Shown: positions 1 through 4,630 of the stretch, in pieces
Position numbering within the stretch: the first letter of the stretch is position 1
Layout of the letters: the number at the start of each line of letters is the position of its first letter
Assembly (NCBI GenBank): GCA_001800515.1
Contig: MGVN01000084.1
Location: 9,818-15,771 of the forward strand
Length of the DNA: 5,954 bases
From: Elusimicrobia bacterium RIFOXYB2_FULL_49_7
GTDB lineage: Bacteria; Fibrobacterota; OXYB2-FULL-49-7
Direction of reading: 5' to 3'
Notes under the pieces: generated by a model
Seen by the model: only the letters and a program-made list of their open reading frames with translations
Told to the model about the DNA's origin: nothing
Databases searched by the model: none
Position numbers and translations under genes: made by a program

Positions 1-284
1 AAATCACGCATTCTAAGTTGCCGGCGTTTTCCAACCTTGGAAAAGTCTATCGTTGCCTTAACCTCCTGCCATTCCATATCCAGCAGTTGTAAATATGACT
101 GATTATCTAAAAGCTCAAAATCGGTTCTGCCCTGAAAGAACGAGTCCACATAATTTCCCGGCCGGCGCTCCTCGGCATTTATTCGCTGGAACCCGGCAAG
201 CGAGTCCGCCCTCTTAAGCGCAATCGCTATCTGGTTCAGCCATGCGTCCAGAATCTCCTCAGCCTTGTATTCTTCATCGGCCAT
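1..284 (-). CDS. hypothetical protein, 3' end beyond the window
   Basis: An open frame of 94 codons begins with ATG at 284 and runs off the window edge without a stop, so only the N-terminal part is visible. The product is acidic at the start (MADEEYKAEEILDAW), then mixed helical with aromatic and glutamine-rich stretches, and ends basic (VGKRRQLRMRD). I see no signal peptide, membrane segment or known motif, and I do not recognise the family. The start is supported by a TATA box (CTTATAAA on the minus strand) centred about 26 bp upstream, which would place transcription initiation at or next to the ATG. No Shine-Dalgarno sequence is present. It lies downstream of the 70-aa gene on the same strand, but its own promoter suggests separate transcription. 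Confidence 0.6.
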   Translation of the reverse strand, partial: MADEEYKAEEILDAWLNQIAIALKRADSLAGFQRINAEERRPGNYVDSFFQGRTDFELLDNQSYLQLLDMEWQEVKATIDFSKVGKRRQLRMRD

Positions 285-305
285 GCTAAATTAAAGAGTG
301 CCGCC

Positions 306-320
306 TTTATAAGCATTTCG
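306..320 (-). promoter_or_regulatory. archaeal-type BRE/TATA promoter of the partial gene at 1-284
   Basis: On the minus strand a CGAAATG stretch (BRE-like, 314-320) is followed by CTTATAAA (306-313). The box centre is about 26 bp from the ATG at 284, the usual distance from an archaeal TATA box to the start of a leaderless mRNA. Confidence 0.6.
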
Positions 321-330
321 GCGTTAGAGC

Positions 331-543
331 TTAATAATCACTGTAGTAGTCTTCATGGGAACCAGGATATTGCTTGGTTCTCCCCCCACTATGATAGCCA
401 TCCGCCAGGTGATCCAAGCTGAAGGAGGCATCTCGCAACTCCTTCACGATATGGTCCATCTTCTGGCTGATCTCTGAAACCACGCGGGAAATGTAGTTCA
501 TATCCAGCTTCCATTTGCCTTTTGTTTTTTGCGCTTTTGCCAT
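331..543 (-). CDS. small hypothetical protein, 70 aa
   Basis: Complete 70-codon frame from ATG at 543 to TAA at 331-333. The first dozen residues are strongly basic (MAKAQKTKGKWK). Residues about 15-50 could form an amphipathic helix (YISRVVSEISQKMDHIVKELRDASFSLDHL). The tail is rich in Tyr, Asp, Gly and Ser, ending EDYYSDY. There is no membrane segment and no recognised motif. A basic head, central helix and acidic aromatic tail would suit a small nucleic-acid-associated or oligomerising protein, but that is inference only. The start is fixed by a TATA box (TTTATATA) centred about 28 bp upstream. It is transcribed divergently from the wHTH gene at 632, and the two TATA boxes lie only about 35 bp apart, so they may share an operator. 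Confidence 0.6.
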   Translation of the reverse strand: MAKAQKTKGKWKLDMNYISRVVSEISQKMDHIVKELRDASFSLDHLADGYHSGGRTKQYPGSHEDYYSDY

Positions 544-567
544 TGTAAAAGGACAACACCGTCCAAG

Positions 568-582
568 TATATAAATCTTTCT
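568..582 (-). promoter_or_regulatory. archaeal-type TATA promoter of the 70-aa gene
   Basis: The minus strand reads AAAGATTTATATACTT here, with TTTATATA at 568-575 and a purine-rich BRE-like stretch before it. The centre is about 28 bp from the ATG at 543, implying a leader of only a few nucleotides. Confidence 0.65.
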
Positions 583-595
583 ATTTTTACTGCAG

Positions 596-610
596 GAAAA
601 GGCTTAAATA
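596..610 (+). promoter_or_regulatory. archaeal-type BRE/TATA promoter of the 208-aa wHTH gene
   Basis: GAAAAGG (596-602, BRE-like) is followed by CTTAAATA (603-610). The centre is about 25 bp from the ATG at 632, so the mRNA would be leaderless. It is divergent from the promoter at 568-582. Confidence 0.65.
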
Positions 611-631
611 CCCCGTAAGCCTTAATATTTC

Positions 632-1258
632 ATGCTGAAATGGCTGCAAAGACTCACAAAGAGACCGCAGGCGAACGCGCGAAAATATAAGAGAGCGAAA
701 TCCAGCAGCGCCCTCGACGGGATAAAGACGGAACTGGCAGCCATTAAGAGCGCGCAGGCGCAAGCGTTAGGCGTTTCTGAACGGGTAAAATATCATTCAC
801 TATGTGTCAAGAATAATTCCGCAGCTATTGAAGAGCTTCAAAAGCAGGTAACGGTCATAAACCAGACCGTCTTCAAACTGTCGGCTACGCTTGAATACGC
901 GCCGAAAACGTCACCGCATGCGTTGTCTACGCTTTTGTCTACGCCGGACGCGGAAGATTTCACGCATCTACAGGAATGTACGCTAATAATACTCTGGAAG
1001 TTGACCACAAAAGGAGGCAGCCAATGGACATCAATGAAAGCTCTGGTAAACAGCATTTATCCAGGGCAGGACTATAACAAGGTGCGCACGACGATCTTTG
1101 AATATGTGCGAATATTTGAAGAGCTCAGTCTTGTCAACCGGGTTAAGCGCGGAAACCGCACTTTTATTGCGCTCACAAAAAAAGGCGCTGAAACAGCGAA
1201 GAAGAAGCTGGCCAACAAAAAAGAAAGACTCGTGCATTTGCCCGAGATAGAGGCGTAG
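632..1258 (+). CDS. winged-helix DNA-binding protein with N-terminal coiled coil, 208 aa
   Basis: Residues 1-25 are very basic (MLKWLQRLTKRPQ, then RKYKRAK). Residues about 28-85 are predicted helical, with heptad-like spacing typical of a coiled coil (ELAAIKSAQAQALGVSERV; AIEELQKQVTVINQTVFKL). After a Pro/Ser/Thr linker (90-108), residues about 110-195 look like a winged helix: helix 1 LQECTLIILWKL, helix 2 WTSMKALVNSI, recognition helix YNKVRTTIFEYVRIFEELSLV and a basic wing RVKRGNRTFIALTKKG. The last 20 residues are lysine-rich. The family is not identified. By architecture it should dimerise through the coiled coil and bind DNA. It is the first of three consecutive wHTH genes leading to a repeat array, so a role as regulator or replication initiator of this element is plausible but inferred. 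The start is chosen from the TATA spacing, as no Shine-Dalgarno sequence is present. Confidence 0.7.
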   Translation: MLKWLQRLTKRPQANARKYKRAKSSSALDGIKTELAAIKSAQAQALGVSERVKYHSLCVKNNSAAIEELQKQVTVINQTVFKLSATLEYAPKTSPHALSTLLSTPDAEDFTHLQECTLIILWKLTTKGGSQWTSMKALVNSIYPGQDYNKVRTTIFEYVRIFEELSLVNRVKRGNRTFIALTKKGAETAKKKLANKKERLVHLPEIEA

Positions 1259-1317
1259 CCGACGTATTGAATACGCAGGGAACGTTTCCCCCTTCGCAAG
1301 GAGAGCGTCAGCTACGC
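1253..1317. repeat. nested inverted repeats, cloverleaf-like, between two wHTH genes
   Basis: An outer imperfect 12-bp inverted repeat (GCGTAGCCGACG at 1253-1264 and CGTCAGCTACGC at 1306-1317, 11 of 12 pairs) encloses three small hairpins with 3-nt loops: CGTAT/ATACG (1263-1275, sharing two bases with the outer stem), GGGAA/TTCCC (1278-1290) and CCTT/AAGG (1291-1301). The left arm contains the stop codon of the 208-aa gene. The right arm overlaps an inverted copy of the iteron core (1311-1322). It could be a cruciform operator or recombination site, or an mRNA structure separating the two genes. No T tract follows, so it is not an intrinsic terminator. Confidence 0.55.
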
Positions 1318-1322
1318 TTAGA
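1311..1322 (-). repeat. inverted iteron-like copy upstream of the 105-aa gene
   Basis: The minus strand reads TCTAAGCGTAGC, one mismatch from the copy at 1916-1927. It overlaps the right arm of the cloverleaf-like repeat and lies 18 bp before the ATG at 1340, a position suited to an operator. Confidence 0.4.
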
Positions 1323-1339
1323 CCAAACATAAATATAAA

Positions 1340-1657
1340 ATGATAGAACAGAAACAAATACTTCAGAACGTTGAATTTTGGGAGCAGTTAATTCATAAGC
1401 TGCATTTTTTAGATATAAGAATATTGGAGCATGTCTATCTCCGGGACTCCGGAGCAAGTTACTTCGCCGCACTGGAAAAGACTATAGGCAAGATGAATGT
1501 CAGGCGAACCGCTATAAGGAGCCATGTAACTAAACTCGAAACCCTGGGGCTGATCAAAACAATGCGCAGCGGGATTTTGGTGGTAAACTCTGTACCGGAA
1601 ATATCCGAGAATGTCGGAAAACTGATAACCCTTTGCAAACTGAGGTGGCAAGGATGA
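1340..1657 (+). CDS. small winged-helix protein, 105 aa
   Basis: Helices at residues about 11-33 (FWEQLIHKLHFLDIRILEHV) and 40-52 precede a recognition-like helix at 54-70 (VRRTAIRSHVTKLETLGLI) and a short wing (KTMRSGILVVNSV, 73-85). The phrase 'TKLETLGLI' before a basic turn is typical of archaeal wHTH regulators. The C-terminus (NVGKLITLCKLRWQG) is a short basic helix. I cannot assign a family. The ATG at 1340 is preceded by an AT-rich run (CATAAATATAAA) that is too close to serve as its own TATA box, and there is no Shine-Dalgarno sequence, so the gene may be read from the upstream transcript. Its stop overlaps the start of the next gene (ATGA at 1654-1657), showing translational coupling. 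An inverted iteron-like site lies 18 bp upstream. Confidence 0.65.
   Translation: MIEQKQILQNVEFWEQLIHKLHFLDIRILEHVYLRDSGASYFAALEKTIGKMNVRRTAIRSHVTKLETLGLIKTMRSGILVVNSVPEISENVGKLITLCKLRWQG
1642..1647 (+). promoter_or_regulatory. ribosome binding site deciding the start at 1654
   Basis: GAGGTG lies 6 nt before ATG 1654 and matches the conserved 3' end of archaeal 16S rRNA. Together with the ATGA overlap it favours 1654 over the in-frame TTG at 1633. Confidence 0.55.
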
Positions 1658-1920
1658 GGTTTGAGGAAAGCGGCAGGCCGGGGTTGGATCAATTGGAACC
1701 GGTAAAGCAAAGAATACTCGGGCTTATAGAAGAAATGAAGGTGGCGCATCCTGAGAGGCTGAGGAAGGCCTATAACGAGCATTACCGAGAGGGACAAAAG
1801 ATAGCATGGATTACCCTGCGTAAATATCTGGACCAGCTAAAGAACGAAGGCAAGATACGGGAAGAGATATTAAGCAAGGGTAAAAAAAGAACAATTTCTC
1901 TGATAAGAGCAAATTTCTAA
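1654..1920 (+). CDS. small winged-helix protein, 88 aa
   Basis: The likely start is ATG 1654, in a 4-base ATGA overlap with the stop of the preceding gene and preceded by GAGGTG. A longer form from TTG 1633 would add seven residues. Residues 15-30 (EPVKQRILGLIEEMKV) form helix 1. Residues 32-45 (HPERLRKAYNEHY) form helix 2. Residues 50-67 (IAWITLRKYLDQLKNEGKI) look like the recognition helix, followed by a wing (REEILSKGKKRTISLI). This 'R(K)YLxxLxxEGKI' pattern is a common wHTH signature. It is highly basic, as expected for DNA binding. The family is not identified. Its stop codon lies inside a copy of the iteron core (TCTAAGCATAGC, 1916-1927), about 100 bp before the main iteron array, so it may be autoregulated or may act at that array. 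Confidence 0.68.
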   Translation: MRFEESGRPGLDQLEPVKQRILGLIEEMKVAHPERLRKAYNEHYREGQKIAWITLRKYLDQLKNEGKIREEILSKGKKRTISLIRANF

Positions 1921-1927
1921 GCATAGC
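1916..1927 (+). repeat. isolated iteron-like copy on the stop codon
   Basis: TCTAAGCATAGC shares the CTAAGCAT core with the array at 2026-2109. It also matches 11 of 12 bases of the inverted copy at 1311-1322 (TCTAAGCGTAGC on the minus strand). The TAA stop of the 88-aa gene is part of the core. Confidence 0.45.
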
Positions 1928-1971
1928 AACCAAAATCTGATTTATACCCGAGAAGTTACTCCGAAAATCCG

Positions 1972-2020
1972 TCTATCTATATCTATCTATTTATCTATTT
2001 CTATCTATCTCTATCTCTCT
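1972..2020. repeat. CTAT-type tetranucleotide microsatellite
   Basis: About 49 nt made of CTAT/CTATT/CTCT units with no G on the plus strand. It is flanked by two copies of AGTTACT (1954-1960 and 2024-2030). Unusual for a compact prokaryotic element. It may act as an easily melted or strongly strand-asymmetric segment, or vary by slippage. Confidence 0.85.
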
Positions 2021-2025
2021 GCTAG

Positions 2026-2109
2026 TTACTAAGCATAATGACAGTGTTTCTAAGCATGATGCCACATTTTCTAAGTATGATGCCGCTATTTCTAAGCAAA
2101 GCGTCACAG
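2026..2109 (+). repeat. four tandem 21-bp iterons
   Basis: Repeat units start at 2026, 2047, 2068 and 2089, each exactly 21 bp. The shared core is TTtCTAAGcAtgatGcc, with the first and last units diverged. The central units contain the near-palindrome GCATgATGC. The 21-bp period is two helical turns, so all sites face the same side of the DNA, as for cooperative binding of an initiator or regulator. Isolated copies occur at 1916-1927 (direct) and at 1311-1322 and 2185-2195 (inverted). Likely ligands are the adjacent wHTH proteins (inference). Confidence 0.8.
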
Positions 2110-2120
2110 GATCATATCCA

Positions 2121-2128
2121 TAAATATA
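2121..2128 (+). promoter_or_regulatory. TATA box placing a transcript start at about 2149
   Basis: TAAATATA sits in an AT-rich run (2119-2138). Its centre is about 25 bp before 2149, exactly where the closing stem of the structured segment begins. The upstream bases are a poor BRE. The same AT-rich run could instead be the melting element of an origin. Confidence 0.4.
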
Positions 2129-2148
2129 ATTTTATTCATCCGTTAACA

Positions 2149-2276
2149 GCCTAAGGGTTGTAGAATTTCAGGCCTGTGAGGTCTTACTTAGAAATCCCTG
2201 CTAAAAGTTCCTCACAATGCTAAAAAGATTTAACCGCAGAAAGACGGTTTAAAAAGGCGTACAATTCCCCTTAGGC
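2149..2276 (+). ncRNA. candidate structured non-coding RNA
   Basis: The ends pair perfectly over 9 bp (GCCTAAGGG 2149-2157 with CCCTTAGGC 2268-2276). After a 3-nt bulge on the 3' side, pairing continues for 5 bp (TTGTA 2158-2162 with TACAA 2260-2264). Inside lie TGTGAGG/CCTCACA (2175-2181 with 2210-2216), the mutually exclusive ATTTC/GAAAT (2165-2169 with 2191-2195), and a hairpin AACCG/CGGTT (2232-2249) with an 8-nt loop CAGAAAGA. The sequence TGCTAAAA occurs twice (2199 and 2218). A TATA box 25 bp before the first base supports transcription on the plus strand. No T-rich terminator follows, and I recognise no known RNA family. It could also be the 3' UTR structure of the convergent gene ending at 2282, or a DNA structure at an origin. 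Confidence 0.4.
2185..2195 (-). repeat. inverted iteron-like copy inside the structured segment
   Basis: TACTTAGAAAT on the plus strand is ATTTCTAAGTA on the minus strand, matching the TTTCTAAG core of the array. It lies in the loop enclosed by the TGTGAGG/CCTCACA arms. Confidence 0.4.
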
Positions 2277-2281
2277 GAAGT

Positions 2282-2716
2282 TTACGAATAAACAGAACAA
2301 AGGTCTTCGCAGTCAAAGAAATCTGTTTCATTGTTCCAGCAGTAAAGGCTAAAGTTACCAGGCATCCAGCCCATGTAATTACCATCATCGACATAAAGGG
2401 CATCTTCCAAGCTAGTAGTCATATAGGTTAACTCTTTAAAGCAGGAAGGGAATTGCAACACAGCATAATTTTTAATCAAAAAATCGGTAGCAGCCTGCTG
2501 AGCCTTGAGATCAGAGTATCTTGCATCTAGGCAGTCGACGTAACCCGTTATTAAATCATCCGATTCCTTCTGGCAAGCGGCTCCGGCACCGAAACTGTCT
2601 GCATAGGAAGCCGATGCATGCGCTGCGTAATTTATAAAATGATCAATAAGAAATATACCCAAGATTATTCCTCCCGCGATCATAGCCACCAACCGCCACT
2701 TGTTTTTTTCGGTCAT
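2282..2716 (-). CDS. membrane-anchored protein with six cysteines, 144 aa
   Basis: A short polar N-terminus (MTEKNKWR) is followed by one hydrophobic segment at residues about 8-30 (LVAMIAGGIILGIFLIDHFI), which looks like a type II signal anchor rather than a cleaved signal peptide. The remaining 110 residues are acidic and probably outside the cell, with cysteines at 48, 62, 92, 126, 136 and 140. That suggests three disulfides. Two N-glycosylation sequons are present (NFS at 121, NET at 129). No enzyme motif is visible and the family is not recognised. A small, disulfide-rich surface protein would fit a viral or element-encoded envelope or exclusion protein (inference). The ATG at 2716 lies 28 bp from the centre of a TATA box. 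The next gene on this strand, at 2836, belongs to a different operon ended by a terminator. Confidence 0.65.
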   Translation of the reverse strand: MTEKNKWRLVAMIAGGIILGIFLIDHFINYAAHASASYADSFGAGAACQKESDDLITGYVDCLDARYSDLKAQQAATDFLIKNYAVLQFPSCFKELTYMTTSLEDALYVDDGNYMGWMPGNFSLYCWNNETDFFDCEDLCSVYS

Positions 2717-2740
2717 TTAAAATATTGGAGGATTCACAGA

Positions 2741-2755
2741 TTTATAAACCTTTCG
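2741..2755 (-). promoter_or_regulatory. archaeal-type BRE/TATA promoter of the 144-aa gene
   Basis: The minus strand reads CGAAAGG (BRE-like, 2749-2755) then TTTATAAA (2741-2748). The centre is about 28 bp before the ATG at 2716. It is one of the clearest archaeal promoters in the window and lies only about 30 bp from a bacterial-style terminator. Confidence 0.7.
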
Positions 2756-2782
2756 TTTATTAAGAATAATAAAATAAATTAT

Positions 2783-2817
2783 AAAACGCGGCCGGGGATT
2801 TACCCCGGCCGCGCTGT
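2783..2817. terminator. intrinsic terminator of the minus-strand operon
   Basis: A perfect 11-bp stem (CGCGGCCGGGG 2787-2797 with CCCCGGCCGCG 2803-2813) closes a 5-nt ATTTA loop. On the minus strand it is followed by TTTTATAATTTATTTT. It begins 23 bp after the stop of the 409-aa gene. The other side has only a short GTTTT, so plus-strand termination is weaker. Confidence 0.85.
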
Positions 2818-2835
2818 TTTACAGGCATCCAGACT

Positions 2836-4065
2836 TTAGTCTATCTCGCCGGTAACTTGCCATGATGCCACCGCTGTGTTGGGGACGGCCTCCCACCATC
2901 CTGGAAGGTTGATGTCCCGGTGCTCACGGCCAGTGTGTCGGGTAAGACCAGACACAAGCACAACTCCGTTCAGCACTAGGAACTTCTCCACCCGGTTAGG
3001 ACGATTATTTCCCTGCCTGAGTTCTCCCTCCCTGGGGCTGTAGCTGCGTAATTTTTCCACAGCTTCTTCCCACTCTTTGACTTTCTGGTCGTAGACCGCC
3101 TCCTGGGCCTTATCTGTGAAGCTATAGCAATAGCTTCTCCCCGGCTCATAGTGCTCATTGGCATTCGCACCCAGCTGCCGGGCGTCTGGTGGATTATCTG
3201 CCAATGCCTTGAGCTCTTTGGGCGGCTCAGGCAGTTCCGGGAGAACATCCATTCTGTGAATGAAGAACCATTCCCCCTGCCGCTGCACTGCTATCCCGCC
3301 TATTTCCGCCATCGTAACCTTGGCCGGCTTAAGCGAAGCATAGGCTTCGTCTATTGTCTTGGGGGCACCCGGAAGCTTGACGATAAACGAATTGGACATC
3401 TTATGCTTCAATTCCTCCCTGTCTATGTCAAAGAGGAAGTGCTCGCTACCGACTTTCAGCAGACAGGCTCCCACGTAGTGCCGGTTCTCATCCTCTTGAA
3501 CCCAGTCGTTATTCTTTCGCGTCTTTACTGAAATGATGATGGTCTCCGAAGGAGCTTTCTCCACCACCTCCGCCTCAGCCAAGTTCAGGTTGGCATCCGC
3601 GAATACCCGGAAAGGCACCGGGATGGCCCCCGCTTTCTCTAATATAGCCTGAGCCGGCGCTTGGCCATAACTGTATGAACGCGGCCCGCCGAACACCAGA
3701 TGCGTCCCGCAATAGGCAAGACGGTTCGCGTTTGAGAGGACTACGCCCCCCTGCAACCGCACTGCCAGCTCATCCATGCCCTCCACATTCGCCTCAGTCA
3801 TCTTTGTCGTGTAGTTGAAGGAATGAGTATAGGATGTATAGATGAGCTTGACTATGCTCCCCTCCTGTTTTACGCTGTAGTTTCGGAATTTCGTTCTTTT
3901 ACCGAGCGTGTTATTGACGAACCCTGCAAGGAACCCCTCCACTGTTTTCACTGTAACTTTCACCTTAGGATTCACAGGTTTCGGTGTTACTTCTGGCACC
4001 GTCGCAACTTGCTCAACCTTGACCTCATTTTCCACACTGACTGCCGCATTTTTTATGGTTTCCAT
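2836..4065 (-). CDS. conserved-looking mobile-element protein of unknown function, 409 aa
   Basis: The start at ATG 4065 is well supported by AAGGAG (4074-4079) 8 nt upstream. Residues 1-40 form a low-complexity Val/Pro/Glu/Lys tail. The body has two recognisable blocks. One around 255-272 reads IGGIAVQRQGEWFFIHR. The other, near the C-terminus (362-405), reads LVLNGVVLVSGLTRHTGREHRDINL, then GWWEAVPNTAVASW. From memory, proteins of phages and bacterial elements carry a similar pairing of a 'RQGEWFF' block with a later 'RHxxREH...L.WxxVxxN' block, but I know of no function for them. Residues 275-355 are charged, partly coiled-coil-like (QEAVYDQKVKEWEEAVEKLR). There are no membrane segments or nuclease motifs. 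It is the last gene of the DUF2958-radC operon, starting 14 nt after radC and followed by a strong terminator. Confidence 0.8.
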   Translation of the reverse strand: METIKNAAVSVENEVKVEQVATVPEVTPKPVNPKVKVTVKTVEGFLAGFVNNTLGKRTKFRNYSVKQEGSIVKLIYTSYTHSFNYTTKMTEANVEGMDELAVRLQGGVVLSNANRLAYCGTHLVFGGPRSYSYGQAPAQAILEKAGAIPVPFRVFADANLNLAEAEVVEKAPSETIIISVKTRKNNDWVQEDENRHYVGACLLKVGSEHFLFDIDREELKHKMSNSFIVKLPGAPKTIDEAYASLKPAKVTMAEIGGIAVQRQGEWFFIHRMDVLPELPEPPKELKALADNPPDARQLGANANEHYEPGRSYCYSFTDKAQEAVYDQKVKEWEEAVEKLRSYSPREGELRQGNNRPNRVEKFLVLNGVVLVSGLTRHTGREHRDINLPGWWEAVPNTAVASWQVTGEID

Positions 4066-4073
4066 TTTAGTAT

Positions 4074-4079
4074 CTCCTT
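4074..4079 (-). promoter_or_regulatory. ribosome binding site of the 409-aa gene
   Basis: AAGGAG on the minus strand, 8 nt before ATG 4065 and directly abutting the radC stop codon, so translation of the two genes is probably coupled. Confidence 0.8.
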
Positions 4080-4532
4080 TTATGCCGACATCATTTGTTT
4101 TTCCTTGAACGACATGTAACCGTCTCCGCTGATTATTACATGGTCCAGAACTTCTATTCCCAACAGCCTTCCGGCCTGAATCATCCGTTTTGTAAGAGAG
4201 ACATCCTCCTCAGACGGTTCAAGCGAGCCCGAGGGATGGTTATGCACGAGTATCATGGAGGCGGCATTCAGCAATAGGGAGGCCTTAAAACATTCTCTCG
4301 GATGAACGATTGAATAATTCAGGCTGCCTATTGAGACCGTCTCCATTCCCAGGATCTGATTCCTGGAATCAAGGTGAATTGTCAGGAAATGCTCGCGGTC
4401 CTGCTTTTGCAGGCATACAAGCAGCTTCAAGACCTCTCCCGGATTTGTGATACTGATGCCGTACTTAGCCTTCCCTTGGCGAACCAACTGCACACCAACC
4501 CGAAGCCCCGACGGGAGCCTCATTATGCTCAT
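4080..4532 (-). CDS. radC: RadC-type JAB/MPN-domain protein, 150 aa
   Basis: This is the short form of the RadC family that consists of the JAB/MPN domain without the N-terminal helix-hairpin-helix region, common in plasmids and integrative elements. The JAMM metal site is intact: Glu47 (REHFL), then HNHPSG with His97 and His99, and Ser107 and Asp110 in PSEEDV. The family signatures HPRECF (77-82) and LGIEVLDHVIIS (124-135) are also present. The fold suggests a zinc-dependent hydrolase, but no substrate is established and the old link to DNA repair is doubtful. The start at 4532 has AGGAGG 7 nt upstream. It lies between DUF2958 and the 409-aa gene, a typical accessory cluster of conjugative elements, where a role in establishment or anti-defence is often proposed (inference). 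Confidence 0.93.
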   Translation of the reverse strand: MSIMRLPSGLRVGVQLVRQGKAKYGISITNPGEVLKLLVCLQKQDREHFLTIHLDSRNQILGMETVSIGSLNYSIVHPRECFKASLLLNAASMILVHNHPSGSLEPSEEDVSLTKRMIQAGRLLGIEVLDHVIISGDGYMSFKEKQMMSA

Positions 4533-4539
4533 CTTATTG

Positions 4540-4545
4540 CCTCCT
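4540..4545 (-). promoter_or_regulatory. ribosome binding site of radC
   Basis: Full AGGAGG on the minus strand, 7 nt before ATG 4532. It follows directly after the T-rich side of the hairpin at 4556-4588, so opening or closing of that structure could affect it. Confidence 0.8.
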
Positions 4546-4555
4546 AAAATAAAAC

Positions 4556-4588
4556 GGCGGATGCTGTCCTTTGCAGAAAGCTCCCGCC
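4556..4588 (-). promoter_or_regulatory. hairpin between the DUF2958 gene and radC, possible attenuator
   Basis: GGCGG/CCGCC arms (4556-4560, 4584-4588) enclose an imperfect inner stem around CTTT/AAAG. On the minus strand the run GTTTTATTTT follows, then the radC ribosome binding site. It resembles a weak intrinsic terminator inside the operon, which would lower expression of radC and the 409-aa gene relative to DUF2958, or a processing site. Confidence 0.45.
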
Positions 4589-4630
4589 ATTAAGATTTCA
4601 CCTTACTAATTTATTTCAAACCGCCTATTA

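Larger units (their letters stand above)
1921..2281. other. gene-free regulatory or origin-like region
   Basis: No convincing coding frame exists here. In order the stretch holds a CTAT microsatellite (1972-2020), four 21-bp iterons (2026-2109), an AT-rich segment (2119-2138) and a structured segment closed by a 14-bp stem (2149-2276). Iterons next to an AT-rich stretch and next to genes for small DNA-binding proteins is the standard layout of plasmid and viral origins. The alternative is an operator array upstream of an RNA gene. Confidence 0.5.

Noticed and set aside
1328..1339. TATA box for the 105-aa gene
   Set aside because: It lies directly against the ATG, so a transcript from it would start inside the gene.
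1031..1357. Minus-strand frames over the wHTH genes
   Set aside because: They are antisense to the frame with an archaeal promoter, and their composition is odd (Cys, Phe and Ser rich).
1633..1653. TTG start for the 88-aa wHTH gene
   Set aside because: The ATGA overlap with GAGGTG six bases upstream is a better start.
2041..2100. C/D box small RNA from the ATGATG motifs
   Set aside because: The motifs are part of a 21-bp direct repeat, and no matching D boxes (CTGA) at the proper spacing are seen.
2026..2109. Repeat array as a CRISPR
   Set aside because: Units are contiguous 21-bp direct repeats with no unique spacers and no cas genes nearby.
3151..3531. Plus-strand 126-aa frame inside the 409-aa gene
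   Set aside because: It is antisense to a well-supported gene with its own ribosome binding site and terminator, and has no start signal.
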